Source: Polytrichum commune (taxonomy: Eukaryota > Streptophyta > Polytrichopsida > Polytrichales > Polytrichaceae). Taken from it: DNA of 64,000 nucleotides. Every line of letters starts with the position of its first letter. Position 1 is the stretch's first letter. This document shows positions 24,431 through 35,994 of the stretch, piece after piece. Below the pieces are notes generated by a model. That model was not told the origin of the DNA and made no database searches. It saw only the letters and a program-made list of their open reading frames with translations. Location: positions 28,026,001-28,090,000 of the forward strand of contig OX485806.1 of the NCBI GenBank assembly GCA_950295325.1, written 5' to 3'. Made by a program: the position numbers and the translations under genes.

Positions 24431-26621
24431 CTTAGATATTTGAGGCCATGTTGGAATCAATGCCAAATTTTGTTAAATACCTATAGTAGTAGAAACAAGT
24501 GGATGTGATGGGACACCCCTTGCCAGAGAGAGGGAATTATTGCTTATGAGCGAACTTCTCATCCATCCAATAAAAATTTTGGACTCCTATATGTTTATGC
24601 GTCATTCATCTCAAATGACTTGGACTAGACTAATTTGGGATCTTTAAAGCTTATATTGAAGTGAAGTCAACTTTTTAAAAAAAACAACCTACTAGTTACA
24701 CACTACTTTAGGGATTTCATTGGATAAATGAAAGGTGTGCACTGTAATGCTATGATTCGCCTAAGTTACCTTCAAACGAAGGTGTGGTATGGGTGCTTAT
24801 GAATGTGATCTCTGTATGCACTCTTATTAGGGGTGCACCTTATTGACCTATATGATGTCACTACCCTAATACTTCTCTTTAGTTGAAATAAGCAAAAAGT
24901 CTTATGGGACTAAATGTACATAAAGATGGTTTCAAAAAGGCTAACCCCCTAGAATGATGGAGTGCATTGACCTTTATGATATAGAGGTTAATGTTAACAT
25001 AATAGGATGAAAGACTTGAGGTTACCTAGTATTATAAAATGAACTAAGGAATGAAGCCTATTTCTAATGGAGTCATAGAGTACAAATTGTACCTCATTTT
25101 CTAATACATTGTGAGAGCAAAAGTGGCATCCTTGGCTTTGAAAGCTTCATAGAGTTCTTTTGGTAAGCGAGGTTGTTGGAGCACATACTATAAATCCACA
25201 TGATGCTAATAATGTGACAGGTCGGACAACAATTATGAACGGTTACTCCACAAAGTACTTAATGAAGAGAGAAGGGCCAAGTGAATAGTTAGGCTTTGGG
25301 CCATGTAGTTGTTACAACGTAAACAACCCTCATACAAATATGAAAGCAATCCACAATACAAATGACATGGTGACTGTGTTGTCTTGGTAATATGTGGGTA
25401 ATCTATGGCCAATTCCATACCTCTGCCATGTGAAACCATTTGAAAATGACCACTATTAAGGGTGGAAGAGGTACAAAATCTAGGTTTATATCAAGTAGTG
25501 TTATATGGTGCAATAATAAGTTTTGGACCAATAAGCAATTTGTAGCCCAATGAGTGCTTTAGGATCAACAATAACTTACTGGTGCATGAATTAATAACAT
25601 ATGGTTTACTACTTTAGTAATTACTAGTCTACCGCAACAATAAGCTATGGTTTGGTGTGGAAATAATTGTAGATTTAGTGTGGTATTTCATGGTTTTATT
25701 GAAGTAAGTTGTGGTAGCTGCAGTAGTTTCCAATTAAGGTTCTAATTAGGTTTAGGGTTTTGTTACATAAGATAAGGCAAAGGACTTTCTAGGAGTTAGT
25801 TGACAAAGTTGTGTTAGTTGTTGGAGTAAAGTTGTTGGAATTAGTTTGGTTAGTCCGTGAAGAAAGGGTGAAGAAAAATTCAATGAGAAACAAATAGAAA
25901 ATTAGTACAATTAATTCACAACCTACATATGTTTGTATAGTTGTATAAGAAATGAGCATTTTATCATCTAATAGGGTTGGGATCCATTAATACTAGATTG
26001 TTAGGTAAAAATCGTCACAAATCCAACTTTTATTACCGGTGAGAGTCCACTATTTGATGAAGATATTGTTCATGGTCTTTTGTGGAATGGATTTTACACC
26101 ACATCGTTGAGGGAATAGCACTTGGATTATCCATTGTCATTGGCCAAAGTTGGTGCTCTTCTTGAAGATTTCTTACATCTGACTTACACCCACCACTATT
26201 ATTGGCCAAAGTGGTATTATTTTACACGTAATGCCGCACAAGATTAGTTGTTTTCAACACACGACAAGAAATTTTAAAAAATAACAACTTTGTTTAGGAC
26301 TTCCATTTTTATCGCAAATGACTATAATGACAATTGATTTTTTTAGTCATTATGGACAATTTGTAACAAACACTTAGGTGTTACCCACATGACGTGACAT
26401 GCTAGGTGCGATAAAATATAAGGTATTCAATAATCATTCGAGGTAAAAATATGAAGAATTCTATATAAAATATAGGGGGCGGATTAATGTTGAAAACCTT
26501 TGATAAGAAAATACCATGTAATATAACATGAGTAATTCTATTGTATTTTTTATTAGAGAATAGCCTTGAATAAGGGTATCCTAAGTAAAGTACTATGTAA
26601 GCTCAAATGGAATGGATGAAA

Positions 26622-27205
26622 ATTACTTTTATCTAATTTATTTCTATAGATGAATTATGGTTTTAGGGTTTTGGGTGAGCTAAGGGGGTTGACTATCTTG
26701 ATAGTGGTCTTATCTTCCATGGAGCCTAAACTCTTCTTCTATTATAGCTGTTGGCATGCTTGGTCTGCCATTCTTAGAGTCATTGCATGTTTTCTAGGGT
26801 TTGGTTATATTTTGTACCTTTGAGCAGTGAAATGTTTTGTTGTTTCTCTTCACAACACTGATCGGCTTTTGGTTATCTCTACGTGTCTTTATGCTTGATA
26901 AAAAAACTATCCACTTGGCAAGGGCGTGGATGCAATCCTCAACGACAACTGTTCACGTTGAGCGCTTAGGTTACCAGTAAGTTCTATTCTAGCTTATCAT
27001 CCTCACAAGTTGGAGAGTTCTGAACGCCACAATTGGGTCAGTCCTTGATGTTTCTTCCTCAAGACAACTACGCGTGCTAAACATGTTCGAAGTTGCATAC
27101 CTTGGTTAGTGTTGTTTGGTCGTCCAGGGTTCTATTCCATGGAGGTTTCTCTTCATTAAAAATACTTTGAGTTCCATAATGTTTAAACGTTGACACGAAG
27201 GGGTA
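26622..27205. other. Insertion or replacement private to copy 2
   Basis: Copy 1 reads ATTACTTCATGCAACATTCG and then TATATTTGAGAC, while copy 2 has about 580 other bases there. No terminal repeats or clear target duplication are visible. The stretch ends with TGCTTGATAAAAAAAC near 26905 and then unrelated sequence, so an insertion with deletion is possible. Not identified. Confidence 0.45.
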
Positions 27206-28001
27206 TATTTGAGACATTATATGATGCTTGAAATTATTTTGTAAATGTTGTACGAACTCTTGGACAATTGTGTTTCTTAACATACAAAATTTTAAGGTTG
27301 TACTCTACTTGCACTCTCGATTACAATCTTGTTGGTGTAATTAATTTTTATTGTATTTTCTTCTTGCCATACCACAACAATGCAATCCCATTGTTAAAAT
27401 GCCAATTCACAATGCACCCCCCCCTTAGCTAATGCTTAAAGGTTATCAAAACATTTTTAGAAAAATAGGGTATGTAATATTGAATGCACTCTAGATTTCA
27501 AATTGCCAATAGGGTAATAAAATTTTAAACTCAATAGATTTGTTGTAATTTAGGAACTCCTAGTATTTTAATTCCCAAAGATGATATCCCCCTTGAAAAT
27601 AAGTGGTTGTCGCAAGTGTCTCCAATAATTTACTATAAGTGCCCCCCCCCCAAGGGCTAGATGTTAGAGTCATATAGGACAATCCCAAACACATGGCATT
27701 AATGTGCACTATCATGCTCACTCGGCCTTCCATGTCACTATTACCAATTCATATCATCATGTGAGGTGGCAATGATGCGCATGTTTGCATTTTAGGCCCT
27801 TCAAGCAAATGTCGCATGAAGTAAGGCACATTTAGAGATTTACCTCCCTCCCTCATTGTTTGAAGCTATTTTTTGACGCATTTAGTATATCACCTTCTTG
27901 ATGAATTGGATTTGTGTGAACATGCCTCCACCAATTGGATGTATCATGTCGGAAGGTAGATGAAAAAATTGAAGCATTGTGTTTGCAACATAGCATGACT
28001 A

Positions 28002-28634
28002 TAGGGTTGTCTATTGTGTCGTGATGGAGGCTAATCTCGGCATAATGTCGTGCCGTCACGACACGTATCCGTCACGACATTATGCCGGATGCTGTCTTTA
28101 TCCTGACGGACTTGAATTTTACCGAATTCTTTGTGTAATTACATTACCCCATTTCGGACACGTAGGATGTAAGATGTCCATGTGTGATGACATGTCAGCA
28201 AAGTAGAGGTAAAGTGGGGAAAAAATTACTAGCGCCCGTCCGCCCCGTTCCCGACCCCGTCCGCCCCGTTCCCGTCCCCGTCCGTCCCCGTCTGCCCCTG
28301 TTCCCCCCGTACGCCCACCCCGCTCCCATGTTCCCCGTCCGCCCCACCCTCGTCCCCCGTCCACCCCACACCCTCCTTAGTCATATTTTACTACTTTGAT
28401 TTTAACAGAATGATAAACGGAATGGCAAAATGGTTTACCTGGCGCTAGGCATATCCACATCCACGTCGGCCTTTTCTGCCACATAGGACGCCACCTTGGC
28501 AAGAAGGTAAGTATTTTACCCACCCTACTAGCTTCCCCCTAGGTGGACCCTATGTGTCGTGACGGAGGGGTCCGTTACGACACGACACGTCATGACGGCA
28601 CGACACCGTCATGACGTCGGGATAGACAACCCTG
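28002..28634. mobile_element. Non-autonomous hAT element, present only in copy 2
   Basis: Begins TAGGGTTGTCTAT and ends ATAGACAACCCTG, flanked by the 8-bp duplication CATGACTA (27994-28001 and 28635-28642). Copy 1 has CATGACTA once at 20778-20785. YAGGG termini plus an 8-bp duplication define hAT elements. Subterminal inverted motifs around CGTCACGACA and a CCCCGTCCG-rich minisatellite (about 28225-28375) fill it. No transposase is encoded. Confidence 0.9.
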
Positions 28635-29481
28635 CATGACTAGAGGTTTCAATGCTGAAGGGGCAAATGACATATGAGTACCTAGGATTTATAACAAAGT
28701 GTTTACAAAAAAAAGAAGTTGTTGACCGATGAGTTTGAGATACGGATGATAAGTATGCATATGCGGAGGAGGTGCTAGTAAGGATACAGAAGTACATGAT
28801 GTCATTGGCTTTATGAGAGCTTGCCCATCAATATTCTATGTTGAAAAACATATTACTCATGACACCTTGGCATGAGTGATCCTCACTATTTTTGTGAATT
28901 TTTATTTACTTCATAGTGTATAGTCTTGAATGACTACGTTATTACCTATCAAAGACTTCAGTTTTATATTGTGACTTAAACCCCAATGAATGTGCAGGCA
29001 AAGACAAACATGAAACAAGTCCCAACATTTGAACATTTGAAAATTAAATGACAGATATATTGTACAATGATTGTGTTGATCTCAACAATGCAAATGACAT
29101 GCACATAATTTTTCTATACAACAAACCCTCACAATGAGCTACTTGATATACAAGGATGAAGGCATTTGGAAACCGCTTTTGTGTGGAGGACCCACAATCC
29201 ATGATGCTCCAAGCATATGACATTGGTGTTGCATTTACTTCTGTATGCCTTCTACGTGTGTATAAGAGATTGGACTTGTATGGAAAGACACTTCGTCATC
29301 TCAACTCAACAAAATCTATCTGTTGACATTAGCTCCAAAAATTATGAGGCAAATGGCTCCGAGGCCACGGTTTGGATTCGCTAATCATCTCTCAGTAATC
29401 ACGTGTTTCGTATTTTGTGGGGAGTGGGTGCATAGAGAAAAGTATCTAAACAACACAGGTCTACCTTAACGTCTACCTTAC

Positions 29482-29669
29482 CTGCTGCAAACCCATCTGC
29501 ACAGGAAAATTATGGGTAGAACGACGAGCGCCAATAATGCGATCGCCAGCTTCGTGTTGCAACTCAGATCGCCGCCTGTCTTGTCACATATTGATTCTGC
29601 ACCTTGCAACCCACTCATCATCCAAGTCGAAAAAGTGGACCCGGTGCTGCTGGAGTTATTAGACGCCAT
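29482..29669 (-). pseudogene. Duplicated P450 first exon (copy 2)
   Basis: Third copy of the P450 membrane-anchor exon, with the same ATG, open frame, anchor and donor site. The changes (Arg to Gln, His to Asp, Thr to Lys) leave the hydrophobic segment intact. About 300 bases of the upstream region are shared, but copies 0 and 1 keep a stretch (GTGTCGACCGAGGAAAG region) that is deleted here near 29900. No downstream P450 exon is near. Confidence 0.75.
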
Positions 29670-30369
29670 CGCCAATCGACGTAATGACCCCGGAGTCTCT
29701 CAGTATTCGGTAATATCTGTTTACACAGCAATCGACGCACTGGGCGAGAGGCAATATACAATGCATCAGACAACAGATCAATATTATCATTTGTCCAAGA
29801 CTGCATGTGAAGTGGTGGAAATCTCATTCCAACGTTTCAACTAACTTGTGAGGGCAGTGATTTATGTGAACAGACTCAAGTTCACAGCCACTTTTTCTGT
29901 GAATCGATCATGATGCTTTTGGGTTAGAGTGTCAACTTCACCACCAGATCACATCAACCAATCCTGCTACAAAGTACGGTTGTTCCAAAAATCCTGCTAC
30001 GAAACAAAGATTCTTCATCAGCAAGATCCACGATTTCAGAATGTTCTGAGCTGGACTACCACATTCTCTTCATGTAGTTAATTTCTTATCTGGTTTGGCT
30101 TTTCCCTAACTTTCCGTTGAGAGTGTAACGTTTGGAGTTAGTAATGGTGCATTTGGGGATATTACATTGCCAAGGGTAGTAAGGCATGTGGGTGTAATTT
30201 GGTTCGTTTGTCATGTTCTCCAACTTCTACCGAGTAGATTTACACAACAAAAATCATGTGGCATTACCAAATCTACAACAAAACATATTATGCAAAAATC
30301 GGATTGAGAATTGGACCTCCCCTAATATAGTTATGGTAATGGGAAGTGCATGTTTGTTGAATTCTTAAC

Positions 30370-30750
30370 TAGATACATAGGTCCTCCCAATTGTGCTTGC
30401 TATTGAGTGTAGATTAGTTATTAATATTTGAAGACATAGTCCAATCTCTTTTGAACATGTGGCTTGTGATGTTGGCTCTTGATCCTCATTGAACCACATA
30501 CCAGTCAAATAGAGGGGTCCGATTAAGAAGACAAGCCACTTAAGACCTATCTAGGGTATGTGGGTGTGAAGTGGCTCATTTTCTTAATGGGACCCCTATA
30601 TTTGATTGGTATGTGGTTCAATGAGGATCAAGAGCAAACATCACAAGACACATGTTTAAAAGAGATTGGACTAGATCTTCAACCATTAATAGCTACTCTA
30701 CATTGAATAGTGAACACAATTGGGAGGACTTATGAGTCTAGTGAAGGAGT
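30370..30750. repeat. Fold-back structure from two facing family R pieces
   Basis: 30372-30540 and 30575-30745 are inverted copies (ATAGGTCCTCCCAATTGTG against CACAATTGGGAGGACTTAT; arms about 165 bases) around a ~35-base spacer. Each arm matches the first half of family R as seen at 49880-50040. Confidence 0.7.
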
Positions 30751-31485
30751 CAACAAATGTGCACTTTCAAAAACAATAACTAGATCATGGGAGGTCGGGT
30801 TTTTTATGTTTTGAATTCTAAACACTTGCAAACCTCTGAAATAAACTTCTCAACACTCAAGTCATGTGCTCTTGGAGTCTAAACACCTTGTAAACTCTCA
30901 AATAAATCTCTAAACATTCAAAACATTTAAGTCAAATGCTTTTGAAGTCTAAACACCTCCAAACCTCTCAAATAAGCCTCTCAACACTCAAGACAAACAA
31001 GTCACATGCTCTTGCATCAAACCTATTTTCAAGCAAAAAAAGAATTAACTAAAAACACTTACAACAACCAAATGCGTCTTCAGACATCTCCAACGCTCCA
31101 AAATTCTAAAGCGCCAACTCCTCAAGATCAACTCCACAACCTCAAAGCAATCAAATTTCTAGGCACTTCACTTGCATGCGTGGGCCTATAACCTATTGGA
31201 AGTCAATAGGACTAAAGATGAGATTGCACAAGTATATACACATACACAAAGGCATTTAAACAATGCTTGGAGTGAGATGGTCTCATACTCTCCTTGTTTT
31301 GTTTTTTTATTTGTTTTTCTTCTTTTCTTTGGTTCATAGAAATAATATGAGATTATTCTCATCCCTCTCTGACCAACATTGTGGCCTTATTCTAACCTTA
31401 TTATTTCTCATGTCTCTTTCATTACACTTCTTTTTAGTACAAACAATTTAATGCTCTACCTTCTACAATTCCTTCTAGTATTACA
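30751..31485. other. No supported gene
   Basis: AT-rich DNA with short direct repeats of the type AAACACTTGCAAACCTCTCA (30820-30990). Chance frames only. Confidence 0.4.
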
Positions 31486-31768
31486 TTCTATTGACTATGA
31501 GCAATCTAATGCTCCACCTTCAACAAGGACGGTAATCAACACCGGTGAAGTAATTTCTCCACATAACGTGTGCTTGGGTGATAATGGCGTGGCCAAAGCC
31601 ATCGGAATGGGGTCCATTGTCATTGGAGTTGAAACAAGAGGCATAAGGAATAGAGTTCGTATCACAGTCGGGCTTTACATGTCAAAGTTGCAATCCAACT
31701 TGCTCTTGGTGAGTACACTTTTGTCAAACAAGTTGAAGGTGCAAATTCTTTCAACTACTAGAAAATGA
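31486..31768 (+). pseudogene. Ty1/copia polyprotein remnant (protease / gag-pre-integrase part)
   Basis: The frame contains VCLGDNGVAKAIGMGSIVI and, further on, LYMSKLQSNLLLVSTLL. This is the pattern of copia polyproteins just after the protease (LGD..., GxGxI, then Y-P-K-L-x-x-N-L-L-S-V). Only about 90 codons are open. Traces may continue to about 32100, but I see no integrase, reverse transcriptase or LTR. Its only role here is as a dead fragment. Confidence 0.6.
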
Positions 31769-33599
31769 ACTTATCAATGATAATAGAGAAGGTGATAAGG
31801 TATTGTAAGTGTCTCCTTTTGACAAGGATGGGAACACTATAAATATTAGAGACGCTGACTCTTGGGGCAAGCACTAGCAATTGTCCAATGAGTCATTTGA
31901 GGCCATGCTTAAAAATCACAAGGGCTATGAGAGTTTTCCAGGAAAATGTTTTATGTTTGGAAGGATGACCATCATATTACAACTTGACGATGACATATTG
32001 TTATATTCCATCATCTAGATATTAATTGAAATTACTCGATGGACTGCATTGTCATTGAACTAACTAATTCACTAGGTATTATTTGAATGCTATTGTAAAA
32101 TATATAGGGTGAGAAGTTTTGAAGTTATGAAGTTGGAGGACTTCAAAGACCTCTTTTACCGTAGATCAATATGCAAAACATCATTAACAACGTATGAAGG
32201 GTGTTTGGTATACTCATACATTGGAGGTTTCATACAATTTATTTACAAGTTGTGTGATATTTTTTGTTTATTAATCTTTTATGCATGTCACTTATTTTAC
32301 AATGATGAATCAAGCTCATGTAGTTTAATTTCTTTGTGTAGCGTGAGATAGCCTCTGTGAATATAATTAAAAAGATCCTCTTTATTTAAGGACAGTATGA
32401 AACACCATGCAAAATGCAACTAAACGAGCAATAATATCCATAATTCTTAGAAATGGGTTAGAAATACTTTAAGCCATTGCTAATCCCATAAATGGTGTGG
32501 ATTTTTTGGACAAGGTGAGTTATTTTTGTCTAATCTTGTGTTGTTCAATATCTTGGGTTTTTGTTGGTCATTAAATTGTCAAAATCTCTTTTTATACAAA
32601 TTATCAAACATTTTGGAGTTCATTATAATTCGGACATGACACTGGAAAATTTGCAAATGATTGCAATCACGCCAATTGAGTCCGTGTTCAAGGTGAAATA
32701 GTTGTGATGGTGGAATTCAAGTGACATGTCCTAAGAGTCACTATAGCACAGACAAATTATAGTTGGGAGTTGTTGCATGCTCTTCCAAAGACATACTCCA
32801 TGACAAAAATGTTAAGAAAATGAAAAACATCAAAATAAAAACACAACAAACCACCATCAGAAACCCCTCTAGCACTAAGAAACTTCAAATCAATCATAAT
32901 TCATTGTCAAAATTGCAAACCCCCATTGATGCAAATAGGCTTACCATTTAGGAGAACATCCTATTCCATTGAAATTACAAACCAATTGCACAAATTACTT
33001 CCTCAAGGAATTTGGATGTGCTTCTTTGTTTTTCATAAAATGCTCCTAGTGGAAACCATATGTGCGCTCCCTACCCTGTATGGGTTTTTTTGGATTCCCG
33101 GATCCAAACACCCATCAAATGCGAATGAAATTGGACTACGTCCGACATGAAGCCCTTGGAATTGATATTTTGTACTCCATAGTTCTTCATTAGATTGATC
33201 ATGGAAACAAATGAAATACATGGAATTTTCAACCTCAAACTACATGTCAGAAATAGAAACAGTCATGAAAGATAAGGTCATAGACATGAGACACCATTGT
33301 AATCCAACCTCTTATTTAGCATGTATGGTCAAACATCAATCAAACATCCCACAAATTACCTCCTAGTTGCATCCTCCTAACCAAATCCACCCTAGACCCA
33401 ACTGACTCATTGGACATCTTAAACAAGTGGAATTTTGAGGAACCACATCTAGGAATTGGTTGTTTTGAATGAAGTCAATATGGCTTATAACACGATATTC
33501 AATATTTTGAGAGAGTGGGATCCTCTCAAAATAATATTGGCCATTTGGACACCTAAAAGTCATGTTAGGTTGATAAATACTAGATTATACTTCAAACAT
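31769..33599. other. Repeat-derived spacer, no supported gene
   Basis: AT-rich with short chance frames. A minus-strand stretch at 33363-33563 resembles one at 14690-14830 inside P450 intron 2 (both read PNGxYY... in translation), suggesting a dispersed repeat of unknown type. Confidence 0.4.
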
Positions 33600-34045
33600 G
33601 TAGTTTCCATTAAAATGAGAGTATGTTAAGCTAGGAAATCGATTCATTTAGGTTGAGTCGACCTAAATGAGGACAATATTTTGTCAATTTAGGTTAAGTC
33701 GACCTAAATGAGGACATTATGTTGTCAATTTAGGTTGAGTCGACCTAAATGAGGACAATATTTTGTCAATTTAGGTTGAGTCGACCTAAATGAGGACATT
33801 ATGTTGTCAATTTAGGTTGAGTCGACCTAAATGAGGACAATATTTTGTCAATTTAGGTTGAGTCGACCTAAATGAGGACAATATTTTGTCAATTTAGGTT
33901 GAGTCATCCTAAATGAGGACAATTATGTTAGGGAATTTAGGTTGAGTTGACCTAAATGAGGACAATATGTTAGTCAATTTAGGTTGAGTCGACCTAAATG
34001 AGTTGATTTCCCAGCTTAACATACTCTCATTTTAATGGAAACTAC
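33600..34045. mobile_element. Fold-back element filled with nine 41-bp units
   Basis: Ends are inverted repeats of about 40 bases (GTAGTTTCCATTAAAATGAG... and its complement at 34045). Between them nine tandem units of about 41 bp each carry ATTTAGGT-TGAGTCG-ACCTAAAT, itself a hairpin. Units alternate between ACAATATTTTG and ACATTATGTTG spacers in the first part, giving an 82-bp higher-order period. The last three units are degenerate. No target duplication is visible and nothing is encoded. Confidence 0.8.
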
Positions 34046-34221
34046 GGCGGAATTTACGGCGGAAAATCAAATGTTATTTTTTTACTTGTACTCTACAACT
34101 TTCTAGTGGTTTTCATTTCATTCTTGGATTAATAGTTTGCTTTATGTACTCTCAATTCACTGGAAAACTCTCATTTTAATGAATATTGTGTTTTATGCAT
34201 TGAATTAGTTCCATGATCTTG

Positions 34222-34700
34222 TCAATACTTTTTTTTGTGCATGTGATAATTATAGAAATGAACATGGGTTTGGATGTTTGAAGATGATATGTTCTTGAAT
34301 TGACCCTTGAAGTCCTTCATAGATGTTGAGTCAAATGGTGTTGCAATATCCCCAATAGGTGCCAGCATTTTCATTGCCAACCAATTCTTGCTAACAAGAA
34401 GAGCACTAATTGCAAATGCAAGAGCGTTTGGGCTTCGTGTGACCTCCTCATGTACAAGTTTTTTCATAGCTTGGATTGCCTCTCAACTATCACCTTAAGC
34501 ATAAGGTGTGCATGGAAGCCAAGGTAGACACATATTCTAGTCAAATCAGCTATATTGTGCATCACATACAACATTTTGGCAAAGCTTGCATGGATACACT
34601 TTGGTTTCAATTTGCAGTGGCTACAAGCAATGCATGCTTGTTGCTCCTCCAAGGTACCAACCACCAGTGGATTGGCAGACACACCATACCAACTCATTTC
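34222..34700 (-). pseudogene. Fragment of a SWIM-type (MULE-related) plant transposase
   Basis: Two overlapping frames on the minus strand together follow the region upstream of the DDE core in plant SWIM-type transposases: a Cys-containing stretch, CVYLGFHAH, then VHEEVTRSPNALAFAISALL and a run to KDFKGQFKNISSSNI. Frame changes and stops separate the pieces. Neither catalytic residues nor the SWIM motif is present here. It is related to the transposase remnant at 56.5-59.3 kb. Confidence 0.5.
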
Positions 34701-35019
34701 ATTTGGGTGAACATGGTTTCAAATATGAGGACAATAATCATTTCCACATCGCAAATGACCAACTCAATGTGCATAACAAAATTTGATTAAAAAAGTATGT
34801 CTTATGTTCGTTGTTTTGGAAAGCATCCATACATGACCGTCGTATCAATGATCCATACCCGCTAGCACAGAGGTCGACCTTGTAGAAGACCGGACGATTG
34901 GTTAGAACTCAATTGATATGTCGCCTTTGAACTCACGTAGAAGGTACAAGACAAACCACTTTGATGTGGCAGACTAGAATAGGACAAGCTATTGACACGA
35001 TACATATCTACTACCAATG
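34701..35019. other. Spacer
   Basis: No feature recognised between the transposase fragment and the tandem array. Confidence 0.4.
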
Positions 35020-35900
35020 ATACCCATCAACTTTAGGGGAAATACCTTAAAGAACTTCGATGCTTCTCAAAGGAGTGTTTGGTGTTAAATATTATGTGTC
35101 GATAAATAGTGTGCACCCGCAATATTATCTCCAATGTTTTTGGTGTGAAAATAAGTTCAAAAGTGTGGCCCACAACAATCACCATAATTAGCATAGTAGG
35201 AATTTTGGTTACAAGCCAAGTCACCCATCAAACTTCAAGAAAACACCTTCAAAACCTTCGATGCTTTTCAAAGAACAAAGTTTCTAGTGTTCAATACTAT
35301 GTGTGAATAAATAATGCGCACCCATAGTAGGTATTGTCTTCAAGGTTTTTTTGTGGAAAGAAGCTCAATAGTGTGGCCCGCAGTATTCACCATAATCAGT
35401 GTACTAGCTATTCTACAAGGCAAGACACCCATCAGCATTGAGGAAAACACCTTCAAGAACTTCAATGCTTCTCAAAGGGAGAGAGTGTATGGTGTCAAAT
35501 ACTGTTTGTTGATAAATAGTGTGTACCCACATCATTATCTCCCAAGTTTTTAGTGTGGAAGTAAGCTCCATATTGCAGCCCACATTGTTCACCATAATGT
35601 GTCATTAGGTTTCCTGTTACAAGCCTAGATACCCATCAACTTTGAGGAAAACACCTCCAAGAACTTCGATACTTCTCAAAGGGGATAGTGTCTAGTATTC
35701 AATACTATGGATAGATAGCGCGCACCTACACTAACTACTATCCCCAAAGTTTTTGTTAGTGTGGAAATAACCTCAATAGTGTGGCCCACAGTATTCACCA
35801 TAATCAGTGGACCTACTCTGTTACAAAGCCAAGACACCCATCACCTTTGGGGAAGATAGACACCTTCAAGAACTTCAATGCTTCTCAAAGGCGGGAGGGA
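35020..35900. repeat. ~200-bp tandem array just upstream of NDUFA12-like
   Basis: A unit marked by ACCCATCA, then GAGGAAAACACC, ACTTCGATGCTTCTCAAAGG, a GTGTGGCCCACA box and CACCATAAT starts at about 35024, 35222, 35427, 35629 and 35835 (period 198-206, just over four units). Units differ by scattered substitutions. The array ends about 95 bases before the ATG at 35995, so promoter or 5' UTR lies in or against it. Confidence 0.8.
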
Positions 35901-35994
35901 GAGAGAGAGAGAACCATTAACTGAAACAAGAAGTGGACAATCTTGTCAAGAAAGAATCAATTGATTGATTGCAGACAGGTAGAAGAATTGAAAG

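Larger units (their letters stand above)
24448..30375. repeat. Segmental duplication, copy 2
   Basis: Collinear with 17438-23048. Private differences: about 150 extra bases at 25085-25240 related to 10930-11080; a ~580-base insertion or replacement at about 26622-27205; and a hAT element at 28002-28634. It lacks the copy-1 elements at their empty sites. It carries the third P450 first exon (29482-29669). Confidence 0.85.

Noticed and set aside
28119-28399. Gly/Arg-rich (minus) and Pro/Val-rich (plus) frames
   Set aside because: Translation of the CCCCGTCCG minisatellite inside the hAT element.
29512-29844. 110-codon plus-strand frame opposite the P450 first exon
   Set aside because: Antisense shadow of exon 1 and its upstream region; the minus strand has the anchor, hinge and splice logic, the plus strand has nothing recognisable.
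35020-35900. CRISPR-like array
   Set aside because: Units are whole ~200-bp tandem repeats without short conserved repeats and variable spacers, in a plant nuclear setting.
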